Notes under the pieces: generated by a model | Databases searched by the model: none | Told to the model about the DNA's origin: nothing | Seen by the model: the letters and a program-made list of their open reading frames with translations, nothing else | Program-made: the position numbers and the translations under genes | Shown: one piece after another, positions 35,742 through 45,123 of the stretch | Layout of the letters: each line of letters starts with the position of its first letter | Numbering within the stretch: the stretch's first letter is position 1 | NCBI GenBank assembly: GCA_015277795.1 | Contig: CP063848.1 | Span: 2,976,001 to 3,040,000, forward strand | Source of the DNA: Massilia sp. UMI-21 | Lineage (GTDB): Bacteria; Pseudomonadota; Gammaproteobacteria; Burkholderiales; Burkholderiaceae_D | DNA: 64,000 nt | Direction of reading: 5' to 3'

Positions 35742-36143
35742 TTACTGCATGTCGTGCATGCCGTGGGTGGTGTCGCTTGCGCCCCCCATGGCCGGCATCA
35801 TGTTGGCGTTCATGTGGGTCATGACCCAGATCGAACCGGCCAGCACGATGACCAGCAGCACGACGGTGAGGATCAGCGCCATCATGTTCCAGCCGCCTTC
35901 CGACTTCGAGTTCATGTGCAGGAAGTACATCATCTGCACGACGAACTGGACGCCGGCGAAGCCCATGATCACGTACTTCGTCGTTTCCGCCGGCAGCACG
36001 TTGCCCATGACCAGCCAGAACGGAATCGCGGTCAGGATCAGCGACAGCATGAAGCCGATCGCGTAATCCTTCATGGCGTAGTGCGTGACGAAGCTGGTAT
36101 GACCGTCGTGGTCGATCTCGTGGTGGTGCATCTGGTCGCTCAT
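35742..36143 (-). CDS. cyoD: Cytochrome bo3 ubiquinol oxidase subunit IV
   Basis: 133 aa with a His-rich N-terminus ([15 protein letters not shown]) and three membrane helices, as in CyoD. The ending is Met/His-rich (MNANMMPAMGG...). Its start overlaps the cyoC stop by four bases. It is an accessory subunit that helps CuB binding to subunit I. Confidence 0.85.
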   Translation of the reverse strand: MSDQMHHHEIDHDGHTSFVTHYAMKDYAIGFMLSLILTAIPFWLVMGNVLPAETTKYVIMGFAGVQFVVQMMYFLHMNSKSEGGWNMMALILTVVLLVIVLAGSIWVMTHMNANMMPAMGGASDTTHGMHDMQ

Positions 36144-36790
36144 GGCAGCACTCCCATCAGGTAGACAAAGGTGAACACGCCGATCCAGACGACGTCCAGG
36201 AAGTGCCAGAACAGCGACAGGCACTGCAGGCGGCGGAAGTTCTCGACCGTGAGGCCATGCTTGGACAGCTGGATCATCAGGGTCACCAGCCAGATCGCGC
36301 CGAAGAACACGTGCAGGCCGTGGGTGCCGACCAGCGCGAAGAACGCGGTCAGGAAGCCACTGCGCTGCGGGCCGGCGCCTTCATGGATCAGGTGGTAGAA
36401 CTCGTACAGTTCGAGCGACAGGAAGGCCGCGCCGAGAAGGCCGGTGACGCCCATCCAGAGCAGGGTCGGGCCCAGCTTCTTGGCCTGCGCCGCGATCATC
36501 GCGAAGCCGAAGGTGATCGACGACAGCAGCAGGAAGCCGGTGTTAATGGCGATCAGCGTCAGGTCGAACAGTTCGGCGCCGGTCGGGCCGCCCGCGTAGT
36601 TACGGCCCAGCACCGCATAGGTGGCGAACAGGGACGCGAAGATGAGGCAGTCGCTCATCAGGTAGATCCAGAAGCCCAGCAGGGTGCCGTGCTCCGGATG
36701 GTGCTCGCGCACCAGGTAGCGCGCGGTCACCTCGTCGGCGGACAGGCCGCCGGGAATGGTTGCCGTAGTTGACATATTCGTATTAGACAT
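36140..36790 (-). CDS. cyoC: Cytochrome bo3 ubiquinol oxidase subunit III
   Basis: 216 aa, five membrane helices. The [25 protein letters not shown] and [23 protein letters not shown] segments are typical of subunit III in quinol oxidases. The start chosen overlaps the end of cyoB by eight bases; a second ATG five codons in (MSTTAT) lacks a ribosome site. It sits between cyoB and cyoD as in E. coli. Confidence 0.88.
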   Translation of the reverse strand: MSNTNMSTTATIPGGLSADEVTARYLVREHHPEHGTLLGFWIYLMSDCLIFASLFATYAVLGRNYAGGPTGAELFDLTLIAINTGFLLLSSITFGFAMIAAQAKKLGPTLLWMGVTGLLGAAFLSLELYEFYHLIHEGAGPQRSGFLTAFFALVGTHGLHVFFGAIWLVTLMIQLSKHGLTVENFRRLQCLSLFWHFLDVVWIGVFTFVYLMGVLP

Positions 36791-38786
36791 AGCTCTTCAG
36801 CAGACGGGTATGCGCTTCCTCGGTGCGGGCAACTTCTTCCGCCGGGATGTAGAAATCGCGCTTGTAGTTGAACGTGTGGGCGATGATCGCGGCCATCATG
36901 GCGATGAAGGCGATGCCGACCAGCAGCCACATGTGCCAGATGATGCCGAAGCCGACCACCATCGACAGTGCCGAGATGACGAAGCCGGCCCAGGTGTTCT
37001 TGGGCATGTGGATGGCGACGAAGTTCGCCAGAGGACGCTGGTAGCCGTTCTTCTTCATGTCGGCGAAGGTATCGTTGTCGTGCACGACCGGGGTGAACGC
37101 GAAGTTGTAGTCCGGCGGCGGCGACGTGGTCGACCACTCCAGGGTACGGCCATCCCACGGGTCACCGGTGACGTCACGCAGCTTGGCGCGGTCTTTCCAG
37201 GTGAAGAAGCATTGCAGCAGCAGCGCACCGATACCGCCGGCGATCATCAGGGTACCGACCAGCGAGATCTGGAACAGCCATTGCACCGACTGGTCTTCGA
37301 AGTGGCTCATGCGGCGGGTGTAACCCATGAAGCCCAGGATGTACGGCGGGGTGAAGGCGACCCAGAAGCCGATCGACCACAGCCAGAACGAGACCTTGCC
37401 CCAGAACTGGTTCAGCTTCACGCCGAACATCTTCGGCGCCCAGTAGTTGAAGCCGGCGAACAGGCCGAACACCACGCCGCCGATGATCACGTTGTGGAAG
37501 TGGGCGATCAGGAACAGCGAGTTGTGCAGCACGAAGTCGGCCGCCGGGATGGCCAGCATCACGCCGGTCATGCCGCCGATAACGAAGGTCAGCATGAACG
37601 AGACGGTCCACATCATCGGCAGCTCGAAACGGATGCGGCCGCGGTACATGGTGAACAGCCAGTTGAAGATCTTGGCCCCGGTCGGGATCGAGATGATCAT
37701 CGTGGTGATGCCGAAGAAGGAGTTGACGCTCGCGCCGCTGCCCATGGTGAAGAAGTGGTGCAGCCACACCAGGTAGGACAGCACCATGATGACGCAGGTC
37801 GCGTAGACCATCGAGGTATAGCCGAACAGGCGCTTGCCGCAGAAGGTCGAGACGACTTCCGAGAAGATGCCGAAGGCCGGCAGGATCAGGATGTACACCT
37901 CCGGGTGGCCCCAGATCCAGATCAGGTTCACGTACATCATCGCGTTGCCGCCACGGTCGTTGGTGAAGAACGCGGTGTCGAACAGGCGGTCCATGCCCAG
38001 CATGGCCAGCACGGCGGTCAGGATCGGGAAGGTGATCACGATCAGGATGTTGGTGCACAGCGAGGTCCAGACGAAGACCGGCATCTTCATCAGGCCCATG
38101 CCCGGCGCGCGCATCTTGACGATGGTGACGATCAGGTTCACGCCGGACAGCAAGGTGCCGACGCCCGCGATCTGCAGCGACCAGATGTAGTAGTCGACGC
38201 CGACGCCCGGACTGGCCAGGATGCCCGACAGCGGCGGATAGGCCAGCCAGCCGGTGCGTGCGAATTCACCCACGAACAGCGAGGCCATGACCAGCACGGC
38301 GCCCATGGTGGTCATCCAGAACGAGAAGTTGTTCAGGAACGGGAAGGCCACGTCGCGCGCGCCGATCTGCAGCGGCACGACATAGTTCATCAGGCCCGTC
38401 ACGAACGGCATCGCCACGAAGAAGATCATGATCACGCCATGGGCGGTGAAGATCTGGTCGTAGTGGTCCGGCGGCAGGAAGCCATGGTTGGAGCCGAAGG
38501 CGAAGGCCTGCTGGGCGCGCATCATGAGCGCGTCGGCAAAGCCGCGCAGGAACATGATGATGCCGAGGATCATGTACATGATACCGATCTTCTTGTGGTC
38601 GATACTGGTGAACCAGTTGTTCCACAAGTTACCCCATTGGCGGAAGTAGGTGATCAGGGCCATCAGGGCCAGGCCGCCTACGATGACGCCGGCGAAGGTC
38701 GCTAGCAGGATCGGCTCGTGGAACGGAATCGCGTCCCAGCTGAGCCGACCGAAGATAAGCTTCGTCAAGTCGAGAGAGTCTTGCAT
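36783..38786 (-). CDS. cyoB: Cytochrome bo3 ubiquinol oxidase subunit I
   Basis: 667 aa, the catalytic haem-copper subunit with about fifteen membrane helices. The signature [17 protein letters not shown] holds the CuB His-Tyr pair, and [10 protein letters not shown] the haem b and o3 ligands. It oxidises ubiquinol, reduces O2 to water and pumps protons. The N-terminus is [22 protein letters not shown]. cyoA ends two bases upstream. Confidence 0.93.
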   Translation of the reverse strand: MQDSLDLTKLIFGRLSWDAIPFHEPILLATFAGVIVGGLALMALITYFRQWGNLWNNWFTSIDHKKIGIMYMILGIIMFLRGFADALMMRAQQAFAFGSNHGFLPPDHYDQIFTAHGVIMIFFVAMPFVTGLMNYVVPLQIGARDVAFPFLNNFSFWMTTMGAVLVMASLFVGEFARTGWLAYPPLSGILASPGVGVDYYIWSLQIAGVGTLLSGVNLIVTIVKMRAPGMGLMKMPVFVWTSLCTNILIVITFPILTAVLAMLGMDRLFDTAFFTNDRGGNAMMYVNLIWIWGHPEVYILILPAFGIFSEVVSTFCGKRLFGYTSMVYATCVIMVLSYLVWLHHFFTMGSGASVNSFFGITTMIISIPTGAKIFNWLFTMYRGRIRFELPMMWTVSFMLTFVIGGMTGVMLAIPAADFVLHNSLFLIAHFHNVIIGGVVFGLFAGFNYWAPKMFGVKLNQFWGKVSFWLWSIGFWVAFTPPYILGFMGYTRRMSHFEDQSVQWLFQISLVGTLMIAGGIGALLLQCFFTWKDRAKLRDVTGDPWDGRTLEWSTTSPPPDYNFAFTPVVHDNDTFADMKKNGYQRPLANFVAIHMPKNTWAGFVISALSMVVGFGIIWHMWLLVGIAFIAMMAAIIAHTFNYKRDFYIPAEEVARTEEAHTRLLKSYV

Positions 38787-38788
38787 GA

Positions 38789-39808
38789 TTACTTCTTCAC
38801 AGGTTTGTTGTTGGTGCCGGCTTCAGGCGTTTCGCACACTTCCGCGTCGGCCACCTGGGCGACGGGCGCCTTCGGCAGCTGGCGGATCGCGGCGGCGACC
38901 TGGTTGCGCTTGTGGTCGGCGCTCATCTGCTGGTTCATGCAGACGCTGCCTTCGGCCACGCAACGGTTCAGGACACGGTTGAACAGGGCCGGTTCGACCT
39001 GGCCGTAGTAAGCCACCGGCTCGCGCACGGACGGCTTTTCCAGGCTCAGGTAACCGGCGCGGTTCAGCACGCCCGGATTGCTCTTCATCTTCTGGACCCA
39101 GGCGTCGAATTCGCCATTGCTCACGCCCTTGTAGGCGAAGTGCATGTGCGAAAAGCCTTCGCCGCTGAAGTTGGCGGACAGGCCCTTGTAGTCGCCGGCC
39201 TTGTTCAGCACGGCGTTCAGGGTGGTCTCCATGCCCGGCATCGCGTAGATCATGCCGGCCAGCGTCGGGATGTAGAAGGTGTTCATCACGGTCGACGAGG
39301 TGATCTTGAAGCGGATCGGCACGTCCACCGGGGTGACCAGTTCGTTCACCGAAGCGATGCCCTGCTCCGGATAGATGAACAGCCATTTCCAGTCGAGGGC
39401 GACGACCTGCACCTCGAGCGGCTTGGTCGAGGCCGGGATCGGGCGGTTCGCATCCAGCCGGTCGAGCGGGCGGTACGGATCCAGCTTGTGGGTCGAGACC
39501 CAGGTGATCAGGCCCAGCACGATGATGATCAGGAGCGGCGCGCCCCAGATCACGAGTTCGAGCTTGGTCGAGTGATCCCAGTCCGGTTCGTATTTCGCAT
39601 TGGCGTTCTTGCGATAGCGCCACGCGAACAGGACCGTCAGGATCATCACCGGGACGATGATGATCAACATGAGCAGCACCGAGATCGTGATCAGGTCTGC
39701 CTGTTGTTTTGCAATATCGCCGGTGGGATTCATTACCACCGTATTGCAGCCGGAAAGCAGCGCAAGCAGGAGTAATGGCAGTCCGCGGCGGACAATTTTA
39801 GGAATCAT
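38789..39808 (-). CDS. cyoA: Cytochrome bo3 ubiquinol oxidase subunit II
   Basis: 339 aa, first gene of the oxidase operon. A lipoprotein signal ([10 protein letters not shown], lipobox Cys) and two membrane helices precede a cupredoxin-like periplasmic domain without CuA ligands, which marks a quinol rather than cytochrome c oxidase. The [19 protein letters not shown] and [18 protein letters not shown] segments are as in CyoA. The 186 bp upstream to the divergent transporter hold the promoter; I cannot name a clear RegA or FNR site. Confidence 0.92.
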   Translation of the reverse strand: MIPKIVRRGLPLLLLALLSGCNTVVMNPTGDIAKQQADLITISVLLMLIIIVPVMILTVLFAWRYRKNANAKYEPDWDHSTKLELVIWGAPLLIIIVLGLITWVSTHKLDPYRPLDRLDANRPIPASTKPLEVQVVALDWKWLFIYPEQGIASVNELVTPVDVPIRFKITSSTVMNTFYIPTLAGMIYAMPGMETTLNAVLNKAGDYKGLSANFSGEGFSHMHFAYKGVSNGEFDAWVQKMKSNPGVLNRAGYLSLEKPSVREPVAYYGQVEPALFNRVLNRCVAEGSVCMNQQMSADHKRNQVAAAIRQLPKAPVAQVADAEVCETPEAGTNNKPVKK

Positions 39809-39994
39809 GCTAGGTATCTAACGTTACATGGGAATAAGAACATGCTACTGTAACGCCAACGGCCTACGGCAACCATTGGACACTTTGTCCCACCCTTGCT
39901 ATATTGCAACTGCGGCATTGCCGCAAAAACAATGAAAACAGGGTGATACGTTGAGGCTGTCGCAGGCCGGGCTGACCCCCTAGGAGACGAAGAT

Positions 39995-41338
39995 ATGCAA
40001 AGCACGACGACGTACGGCGGCGCAAGTGCCGCGCCCATTACCCACCCCACCAGCGGGGCTCGCAACATCAATGCCCGGGACGGCGAAATCCACCCGGGCG
40101 AAATCGCCGTCGGCGTGGTCATCGGCCGCGCCTCGGAATATTTCGAATTCTTCGTCTACGCAATCGCTTCGGTACTGGTATTCCCCGCAGTCTTTTTCCC
40201 GTGGGCTGACCGGCTTGAAGCGACACTCTACTCGTTTATCATTTTTTCGTTCGCATTTATCGCGCGCCCCTTCGGCACGATGATCTTCATGTGGCTGCAG
40301 ACCCGCTTCAGCCGCGAAATGAAGCTGACCATCGCGCTGCTCCTGATGGGCACCTGCACCGTGGTGATTTCCTTCCTGCCCACCTACAGCCGCATCGGCG
40401 CCGCCTCGATCGTGATCCTTTCGCTGATGCGCATCGGCCAGGGCATCGCCCAGGGCGGCTCCTGGGACGGCCTGCCCTCGCTGCTGGCCCTGAGCGCACC
40501 GGAGCACAAGCGCGGCTGGTACGCGATGCTGGGCCAGCTTGCCGCACCGCTCGGCTTCCTGATCGCGGCCGGCCTGTTCGCCTACCTGCTGGCCAACCTG
40601 TCGCAGGACGATTTCCTGGTCTGGGGCTGGCGCTATCCATTCTTCTGCGCCTTCACGATCAACGTCGTGGCGCTGTTCGCCCGGCTGCGCCTGGTCTCGA
40701 CCAGCGAGTACTCGCGCCTGCTGGACGCGCATGAACTCGACCCGGCACCGGTCGGTGAACTGGTCAAGTCGCAAGGCAGCAACATCGCCATCGGCGCGCT
40801 GGCCGCCCTGGCCAGCTACGCCCTGTTCCACCTGGTGACGGTGTTCCCGCTGTCCTGGATCCAGCTCTACGATACCCGTCCGATGGACGAGTTCCTGCAC
40901 ATCCAGATGTGGGGCGCGGTGCTGGCGGCAGTGGCGATCCTGGTCTCGGGCCTGATCGCCGACAAGGTCGGCCGCCGCACCACGCTGGGCACCCTGGCGG
41001 TCCTGATCGGCCTGTTCTCGCTGGCCGTACCGACCCTGATGGATGGCGGCGAGGCCGGCCAGAACACCTTCATCCTGGTCGGCTTCGCCTTGCTGGGCCT
41101 GTCGTACGGCCAGGCCGCCGGCGCGGTGACCGCGAACTTCAAGCAGCAGTACCGCTACACCGGCGCCGCCCTGACCTCGGACCTCGCCTGGCTGGTCGGC
41201 GCCGCCTTCGCGCCGCTGGTCGCCCTGGGCCTGTCGGCGCACTTCGGACTGGGCTACGTCAGCCTCTACCTGCTGTCGGGTGCGGTCGGCTCGCTGGCGG
41301 CACTGAGCCTGAACCGGGCGCTCGAGATCCGCGACTAA
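39995..41338 (+). CDS. MFS transporter, MHS type
   Basis: 447 aa with twelve predicted membrane helices and an N-terminal hydrophilic tail. The MHS-type entrance (GRASEYFEFFVYAIASVLVFP), the LMRIGQGIAQGGSWDGLPSLLA segment and the domain-swap loop ADKVGRRTTLG are present. Family members import organic acids or osmolytes with protons. It reads away from the cyo operon; AGGAGA precedes the ATG. The GCGGCATTGCCGC palindrome near 39911 may be a regulator site. Confidence 0.85.
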   Translation: MQSTTTYGGASAAPITHPTSGARNINARDGEIHPGEIAVGVVIGRASEYFEFFVYAIASVLVFPAVFFPWADRLEATLYSFIIFSFAFIARPFGTMIFMWLQTRFSREMKLTIALLLMGTCTVVISFLPTYSRIGAASIVILSLMRIGQGIAQGGSWDGLPSLLALSAPEHKRGWYAMLGQLAAPLGFLIAAGLFAYLLANLSQDDFLVWGWRYPFFCAFTINVVALFARLRLVSTSEYSRLLDAHELDPAPVGELVKSQGSNIAIGALAALASYALFHLVTVFPLSWIQLYDTRPMDEFLHIQMWGAVLAAVAILVSGLIADKVGRRTTLGTLAVLIGLFSLAVPTLMDGGEAGQNTFILVGFALLGLSYGQAAGAVTANFKQQYRYTGAALTSDLAWLVGAAFAPLVALGLSAHFGLGYVSLYLLSGAVGSLAALSLNRALEIRD

Positions 41339-41377
41339 GTCGTTTCAATACCAGGTGCGCGGCCCGGCCGCGCACGC

Positions 41378-41415
41378 GAAACGCCCCGCAGCGCTGCGCG
41401 CCCGGGGCGTTTTCT
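41378..41415 (+). terminator. Rho-independent terminator after the MHS transporter
   Basis: AACGCCCCG and CGGGGCGTT form the stem around a GC-rich loop, followed by TTTTCTTT. It lies 40 bp past the transporter stop. Confidence 0.85.
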
Positions 41416-41506
41416 TTGTGGTGCTGTCAGCGCTCACTATGGATGAGGCCGGAACTGCTGAGCCCCCCCCTGGTCGAACACCTGTCTCCATCGACAGGAA
41501 GCGGCC

Positions 41507-41665
41507 ATGAAAACACCCAGCTTCAAAAATGGTTCGCACGACTCCCCGTGCTGCCTGAGCGGCACGCCTTCGGCGCGGCTGCGCCTGCGCGAAAAATGGC
41601 GCGATGGGCTGGACACACTGACGCCACCGCTTCGGTCACGTGATATGACAATCATCATATGAAGA
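41507..41665 (+). CDS. Possible small protein (52 aa) ending in the repeat array
   Basis: ATG preceded by AGGAAG at five bases, then a 52-codon frame beginning MKTPSFKNGSHDSPCC with no recognisable motif. Its TGA falls inside the first full TCATATGA unit of the array. Nothing but the ribosome site supports it; it could be chance. Confidence 0.2.
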
Positions 41666-41704
41666 TCGTCATATGATGCTCGTCATATGATCTGAATCAT
41701 ATTC
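41641..41704. repeat. Five TCATATGA-type octamers at exact 14-bp spacing (tetR 3' side)
   Basis: Octamers begin at 41641 (TGATATGA), 41655, 41669 and 41683 (each TCATATGA) and 41697 (TCATATTC), every 14 bp. The six bases between them mostly differ, so the spacing and octamer are conserved while the filler is not. This is what an operator array looks like rather than a recent tandem duplication. It lies 50 bp beyond the stop of tetR. Confidence 0.8.
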
Positions 41705-41755
41705 TTCGTATCCTATTTTCATCGAATGGACAGCCGCTGCCGCCATCCGCCGGCC

Positions 41756-42352
41756 TCACTCCGGCCGGGAAGGCACGAACAGCGACACCAGGACCTGGCG
41801 CGCGGCAGCCAGCGCCGCCCTGCCCTCGGCACGATCGCCATGAATCCGGGCCAGTTGCAGGTTACCCACCAGCGCCCCGGCGATCACCCCGGCCTGCGCC
41901 GGGTCGGCGCCTTCGGGCAAGGCCGATGCCACCCTGCGCACCAGGCGGTCGGCGCGCTGCGCCGAGGCATTGCGCACCGCTTCTTCCTGGCGCGGCATCT
42001 CGCTGGCGAGCGCGCCGACCACGCAGCCGCGCTCCGGATCGGCGAGCTGCTCATCGGACAGATACAGTTCGATCAGCGCCCGCAGGGCGCTGCCGGTGTC
42101 GCGCGTGCGCGCGGCGATGCCCTCGTCGAGTTCCGCGCTGCTGATGGCGCCGGCGTGCTCGATCGCCGCCACCAGCAGGGCGTCGCGCGAATCGAAATGG
42201 GCGTAGAAGCCGCCGTGGGTCAGGCCGGCCTCCTTCATCACCTCGGCCACGCCGACCCCGGCATAGCCATGGCGCCGCACCGCCCGGCTGGCCGCCTCGA
42301 CGATGCGATGGTGGGACTGCTCGCGCTTGCTGGACTTGGCCGATGCGGACAT
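41756..42352 (-). CDS. TetR family transcriptional repressor
   Basis: 198 aa. The helix-turn-helix is RIVEAASRAVRRHGYAGVGVAEVMKEAGLTHGGFYAHFDSRDALL, the usual TetR pattern; the remaining helices form the ligand domain (RGCVVGALASEMPRQ). It is divergent from the hydrolase gene, and both its promoter side and its 3' side contain CATAT elements spaced 14 bp. It is probably autoregulatory and represses the hydrolase and CapA genes. The ligand is unknown. Confidence 0.85.
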   Translation of the reverse strand: MSASAKSSKREQSHHRIVEAASRAVRRHGYAGVGVAEVMKEAGLTHGGFYAHFDSRDALLVAAIEHAGAISSAELDEGIAARTRDTGSALRALIELYLSDEQLADPERGCVVGALASEMPRQEEAVRNASAQRADRLVRRVASALPEGADPAQAGVIAGALVGNLQLARIHGDRAEGRAALAAARQVLVSLFVPSRPE

Positions 42353-42363
42353 GATGGACCCCT

Positions 42364-42399
42364 GAATATGATGCAGGTCATATTACGATGATCATATTT
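42364..42399. promoter_or_regulatory. tetR/hydrolase operator array (three units, 14-bp spacing)
   Basis: Units start at 42364 (GAATATGA), 42378 (TCATATTA) and 42392 (TCATATTT). The first two form a perfect inverted repeat AATATGA-N6-TCATATT (42365-42384), a shape expected for a TetR dimer site. It lies between the divergent tetR and hydrolase starts, 12 bp from the tetR start codon, and repeats the motif found past the tetR stop. Confidence 0.7.
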
Positions 42400-42481
42400 T
42401 TCTCGTCAAGCCTTATCGCCGCGTGAATCTTCCGGGCGCACGCCGGTCAAAAGCGGAGACCGAGGTCGAGGAGGAGCATTC

Positions 42482-43114
42482 ATGACGCGCAGGGAACCCG
42501 CCAGGATCGCCGCCGGGGCGGCGCTTCTCGAAGGCATGCTCGAACTGCCGGCCACACCGATCGGCGTGGTACTGTTCGCCCATGGCAGCGGCAGCAGCCG
42601 CCACAGTCCGCGCAACAAGCTGGTGGCTGCCCGGCTGCGCGAAGCCGGCATCGCCACCCTGCTGATCGACCTGCTAGGTCCCGACGAGGACCGCGATGCC
42701 GGCAAGCGCTTCGACATTCCCCTGCTGACGGCGCGCCTGGCGCTCGCGGCCGCCTGGCTGGGCACCGAGCCGCTCCCGCTCGGCCTGTTCGGCGCCAGCA
42801 CCGGCGCCGCCGCGGCGCTGCAACTGGCGGCGCGCGACGGCTCGGGCATCGCCGCGGTGGTGTCGCGCGGCGGGCGGCCCGACCTGGCCGGAGCCGACGC
42901 CCTGAAGGCCGTGATCGCGCCGACCCTCTTGACCGTGGGCGGCGCCGATGGCGCGGTCGTCGACCTGAACCGCCAGGCGCTGGCTGCACTGCGCTGCGAC
43001 AAGCGCCTGCTGGTCGTTCCCGGCGCCACCCACCTGTTCGAGGAAGCCGGCAAGCTCGAGGAAGTGGCGCAGGCCGCCTGCGACTGGTTCGTGCGCCACC
43101 TGGTCGCACCGTGA
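42482..43114 (+). CDS. Dienelactone hydrolase-like α/β hydrolase
   Basis: 210 aa, cytoplasmic. The nucleophile elbow is GLFGASTGAA (Ser 106) and the catalytic His is in PGATHLFEE; the N-terminal VVLFAHGSGSSRHSP holds the oxyanion loop. Substrate unknown. The GTG start of the next gene (CapA) overlaps its stop, so the two are co-translated. It is divergent from tetR and presumably repressed by it. Confidence 0.82.
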   Translation: MTRREPARIAAGAALLEGMLELPATPIGVVLFAHGSGSSRHSPRNKLVAARLREAGIATLLIDLLGPDEDRDAGKRFDIPLLTARLALAAAWLGTEPLPLGLFGASTGAAAALQLAARDGSGIAAVVSRGGRPDLAGADALKAVIAPTLLTVGGADGAVVDLNRQALAALRCDKRLLVVPGATHLFEEAGKLEEVAQAACDWFVRHLVAP

Positions 43115-44133
43115 CCGTGACCGCGACCGCGCGCGCAGCGCCGCTGCGCCTGCTGCTGGCCGGCGACGCCATGCTGGGGCGCGGCGTGGCGACCTGGATT
43201 CGGCGCTGCGGGCCAGCTTATCCGCTCGGTGCGCTGGGCGGCCTGCTCGAAGCGCCGGATCTCGTCATCGCCAATCTCGAATGCGCGCTCACGCGGCGCT
43301 CGCGACACTGGAGCGGGGCCCCGAAAGCCTTTTATTTCGGCGCCCCGCCCGAGGCGGCCCAGACGCTGGCCGGCGCCGGGATCCGGCTGGCCAGCCTGGC
43401 CAACAACCATGTGCTCGATTTCGGCGTGGAGGGCCTGCACGATACGCTGGCCGCGCTCGAGCGGCATGGCATCGCGCACGCCGGTGCCGGTGCCGGCGAC
43501 GGTATCGCTGCCGCGCGGCGGCCGGCGCTGGTCGACTGCAGGGGCGTGCGCATCGGCATGGCCGCCTTCTGCGATCACCAGGCGGATTTTGCCGCCGCGC
43601 CAGGCCATCCCGGCATCGCCTGGCTCGACCTGCACGATGAGCCGGCAGCGCTGGCCGCGTTCGCGCAGGCGCTCGCGGCGCTGCGCGAGGCCGGGGCCGA
43701 CTGGCCGATCCTGTCGCTGCACTGGGGGCCGAACATGGTATGGCAGCCGCGGCCGAGGTTTCGCCGCCTGGCGCGTGGCGCCGTCGACATGGGCTGGAAG
43801 ATCGTATTCGGCCACAGCGCCCATGTGTTCCAGGGCATCGAGCTCTACCGGGGCTTCCCGATCCTGTACGCCGTAGGCGACCTGGTCGACGACTACGCCG
43901 TCGATCCGGCCTTTCGCAACGACCATCAATTGCTGTTCGAGCTGGAACTGGCGGCGGGCCGGCTCGGCGCCATCTTGCTGCACCCGATCTTCATCGCGCG
44001 CTGCCGCACCCGGCCGGCCGCGCCGGATCAGGCGCGCTGGACCGCCGGCCGGATGGGCGCCCTGTGCGACCAACTGGGCACGCGAATCGACACCGCCGGC
44101 GGACCCTGGCGCATCGCGCCCGGCCAGGCCTAG
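43111..44133 (+). CDS. CapA family protein (PGA_cap metallophosphatase-like)
   Basis: 340 aa, GTG start overlapping the preceding stop. The CapA pattern is clear: LLLAGDAMLGRGV, VIANLECALT, LASLANNHVLDFG, ILSLHWGPNM and VFGHSAHVFQGIELYRGFPILYAVGDLV. These are a calcineurin-like metal fold; the founding member takes part in poly-γ-glutamate capsule export, but most homologues have unknown roles. No capB/capC gene is nearby and no signal peptide is seen. It overlaps the convergent ZIP gene by four bases. Confidence 0.82.
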   Translation: MTVTATARAAPLRLLLAGDAMLGRGVATWIRRCGPAYPLGALGGLLEAPDLVIANLECALTRRSRHWSGAPKAFYFGAPPEAAQTLAGAGIRLASLANNHVLDFGVEGLHDTLAALERHGIAHAGAGAGDGIAAARRPALVDCRGVRIGMAAFCDHQADFAAAPGHPGIAWLDLHDEPAALAAFAQALAALREAGADWPILSLHWGPNMVWQPRPRFRRLARGAVDMGWKIVFGHSAHVFQGIELYRGFPILYAVGDLVDDYAVDPAFRNDHQLLFELELAAGRLGAILLHPIFIARCRTRPAAPDQARWTAGRMGALCDQLGTRIDTAGGPWRIAPGQA

Positions 44134-45053
44134 GCCAGGGCCGTATCGAGCACCGTCATCAGGATGAAGCCGAACACGAGCGCGATGCCGGCAAAGGTGC
44201 CGTTGCCGTTCTGGCGGTATTCGGGGATCACGTCGTTGACGATCACGAACAGCATCGCCCCACCCGCCGCCGCCAGCGCAAACGGCAGGAAGCCGGCCGC
44301 GATACCGATCAGGGCCACGCCGAAGGCGGCCGCCACCGGCTCGATCAGGCCGGAGACGATCCCCAGCCCGACCGAAGTCAGGCGGCCATAGCCGACCGTG
44401 CGCAGCGCCAGGGCCACCACCAGGCCTTCCGGCACGTCCTGGATCGAAATACCGGTGGTGAGCGCATTCGCCTTCTCGATGTCGATACCGGCGTAGCCGA
44501 CGCCGATCGCCATGCCTTCCGGGAGGTTGTGCAGCGCCACGGCCCACACGAACAGCCAGGCGCGCCGCAGCGAGATGCCGGCGTCGCCCTGCTCGAGGAT
44601 CGCTTCCGAGTGCACGGCGCGGGTCAGGAGCAGGATGGCGCCGGCGCCGGCCATGATCCCGGCGCCGGCCATCAGGCTGGCCTCCCAGTTGCCCGAACCG
44701 GCGCCCTTGGCGGCGGCAATGGCTGGGATGACGAGCGAGAACGCGGTGGCGCCGAGCATCACGCCGGCGCCGAACCCCAGGAAGCAATCGTAAGTGCGCT
44801 TGGAGAAATTCTGTGCGAACAGGACCGGCAAGGTGCCCAGCGCGGTGGCGGCCGCGGCGGTGGCGCCGCCCAGCAGGGCACGGTGCATCTTGGGGTCCGC
44901 GTTCATGACCTGCTCGGCCAGGCTGCCCAGCAACAGGATGCAGCCGACGCCGCAGATGAGGAAGCCGACGACATGCCGCAGCGTCAGTGCGCGCAGCAGG
45001 CCGCGGGCCGCGAGCAGCCGCTTATCGTGCGTCTTGGATGTGTGAGAGTCCAT
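44130..45053 (-). CDS. ZIP family metal transporter (ZupT/GufA-like)
   Basis: 307 aa, about eight helices. The His-containing ZIP motifs are intact: ALHNLPEGMAIGVGY and SIQDVPEGLVVALAL. Thus metal ligands are better conserved than in the ZIP protein at 31163. It should import Zn2+ or Fe2+/Mn2+. It follows the manganese catalase gene in the same direction with 70 bp between, so a link to manganese supply is possible; a 11-bp inverted repeat lies in that gap. Start at MDSHTSK; no strong ribosome site. Confidence 0.85.
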   Translation of the reverse strand: MDSHTSKTHDKRLLAARGLLRALTLRHVVGFLICGVGCILLLGSLAEQVMNADPKMHRALLGGATAAAATALGTLPVLFAQNFSKRTYDCFLGFGAGVMLGATAFSLVIPAIAAAKGAGSGNWEASLMAGAGIMAGAGAILLLTRAVHSEAILEQGDAGISLRRAWLFVWAVALHNLPEGMAIGVGYAGIDIEKANALTTGISIQDVPEGLVVALALRTVGYGRLTSVGLGIVSGLIEPVAAAFGVALIGIAAGFLPFALAAAGGAMLFVIVNDVIPEYRQNGNGTFAGIALVFGFILMTVLDTALA

Positions 45054-45070
45054 GCAATACCCGAACGTAT

Positions 45071-45117
45071 GCGGCATGCCGTCGGCCGCCCCTGGGGGGC
45101 AGTCGCCGGCATGCCGC
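45071..45117. other. Inverted repeat between Mn-catalase and ZIP genes
   Basis: GCGGCATGCCG (45071-45081) and CGGCATGCCGC (45107-45117) can pair around a GC-rich 25-nt loop. There is no T-run, so it may slow or partially terminate transcription between the two genes, or protect an mRNA end. Confidence 0.45.
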
Positions 45118-45123
45118 GGGGGG

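Larger units (their letters stand above)
41416..41755. other. Gene-poor region with a 14-bp spaced operator-like array
   Basis: Between a transporter terminator and the tetR stop. It holds a hairpin CCTGTC-N6-GACAGG (41481-41498), one possible 52-codon open frame starting at 41507 behind AGGAAG, and the CATAT array at 41641-41704. No known gene is recognised. It is noticeably richer in A/T at the right end than its neighbours. Confidence 0.5.

Noticed and set aside
36756..38705. Plus-strand open frame of 649 codons opposite cyoB
   Set aside because: Antisense shadow, His/Asp/Arg-rich, of the unmistakable oxidase subunit I.
41437..41658. 73-codon minus-strand frame next to the 14-bp array
   Set aside because: Starts inside the repeat array, has no ribosome site and no recognisable protein.
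43111..44133. Capsule (poly-γ-glutamate) locus around the CapA-like gene
   Set aside because: No capB, capC or capE-like gene is nearby and no export signal is seen, so a capsule role is not supported.
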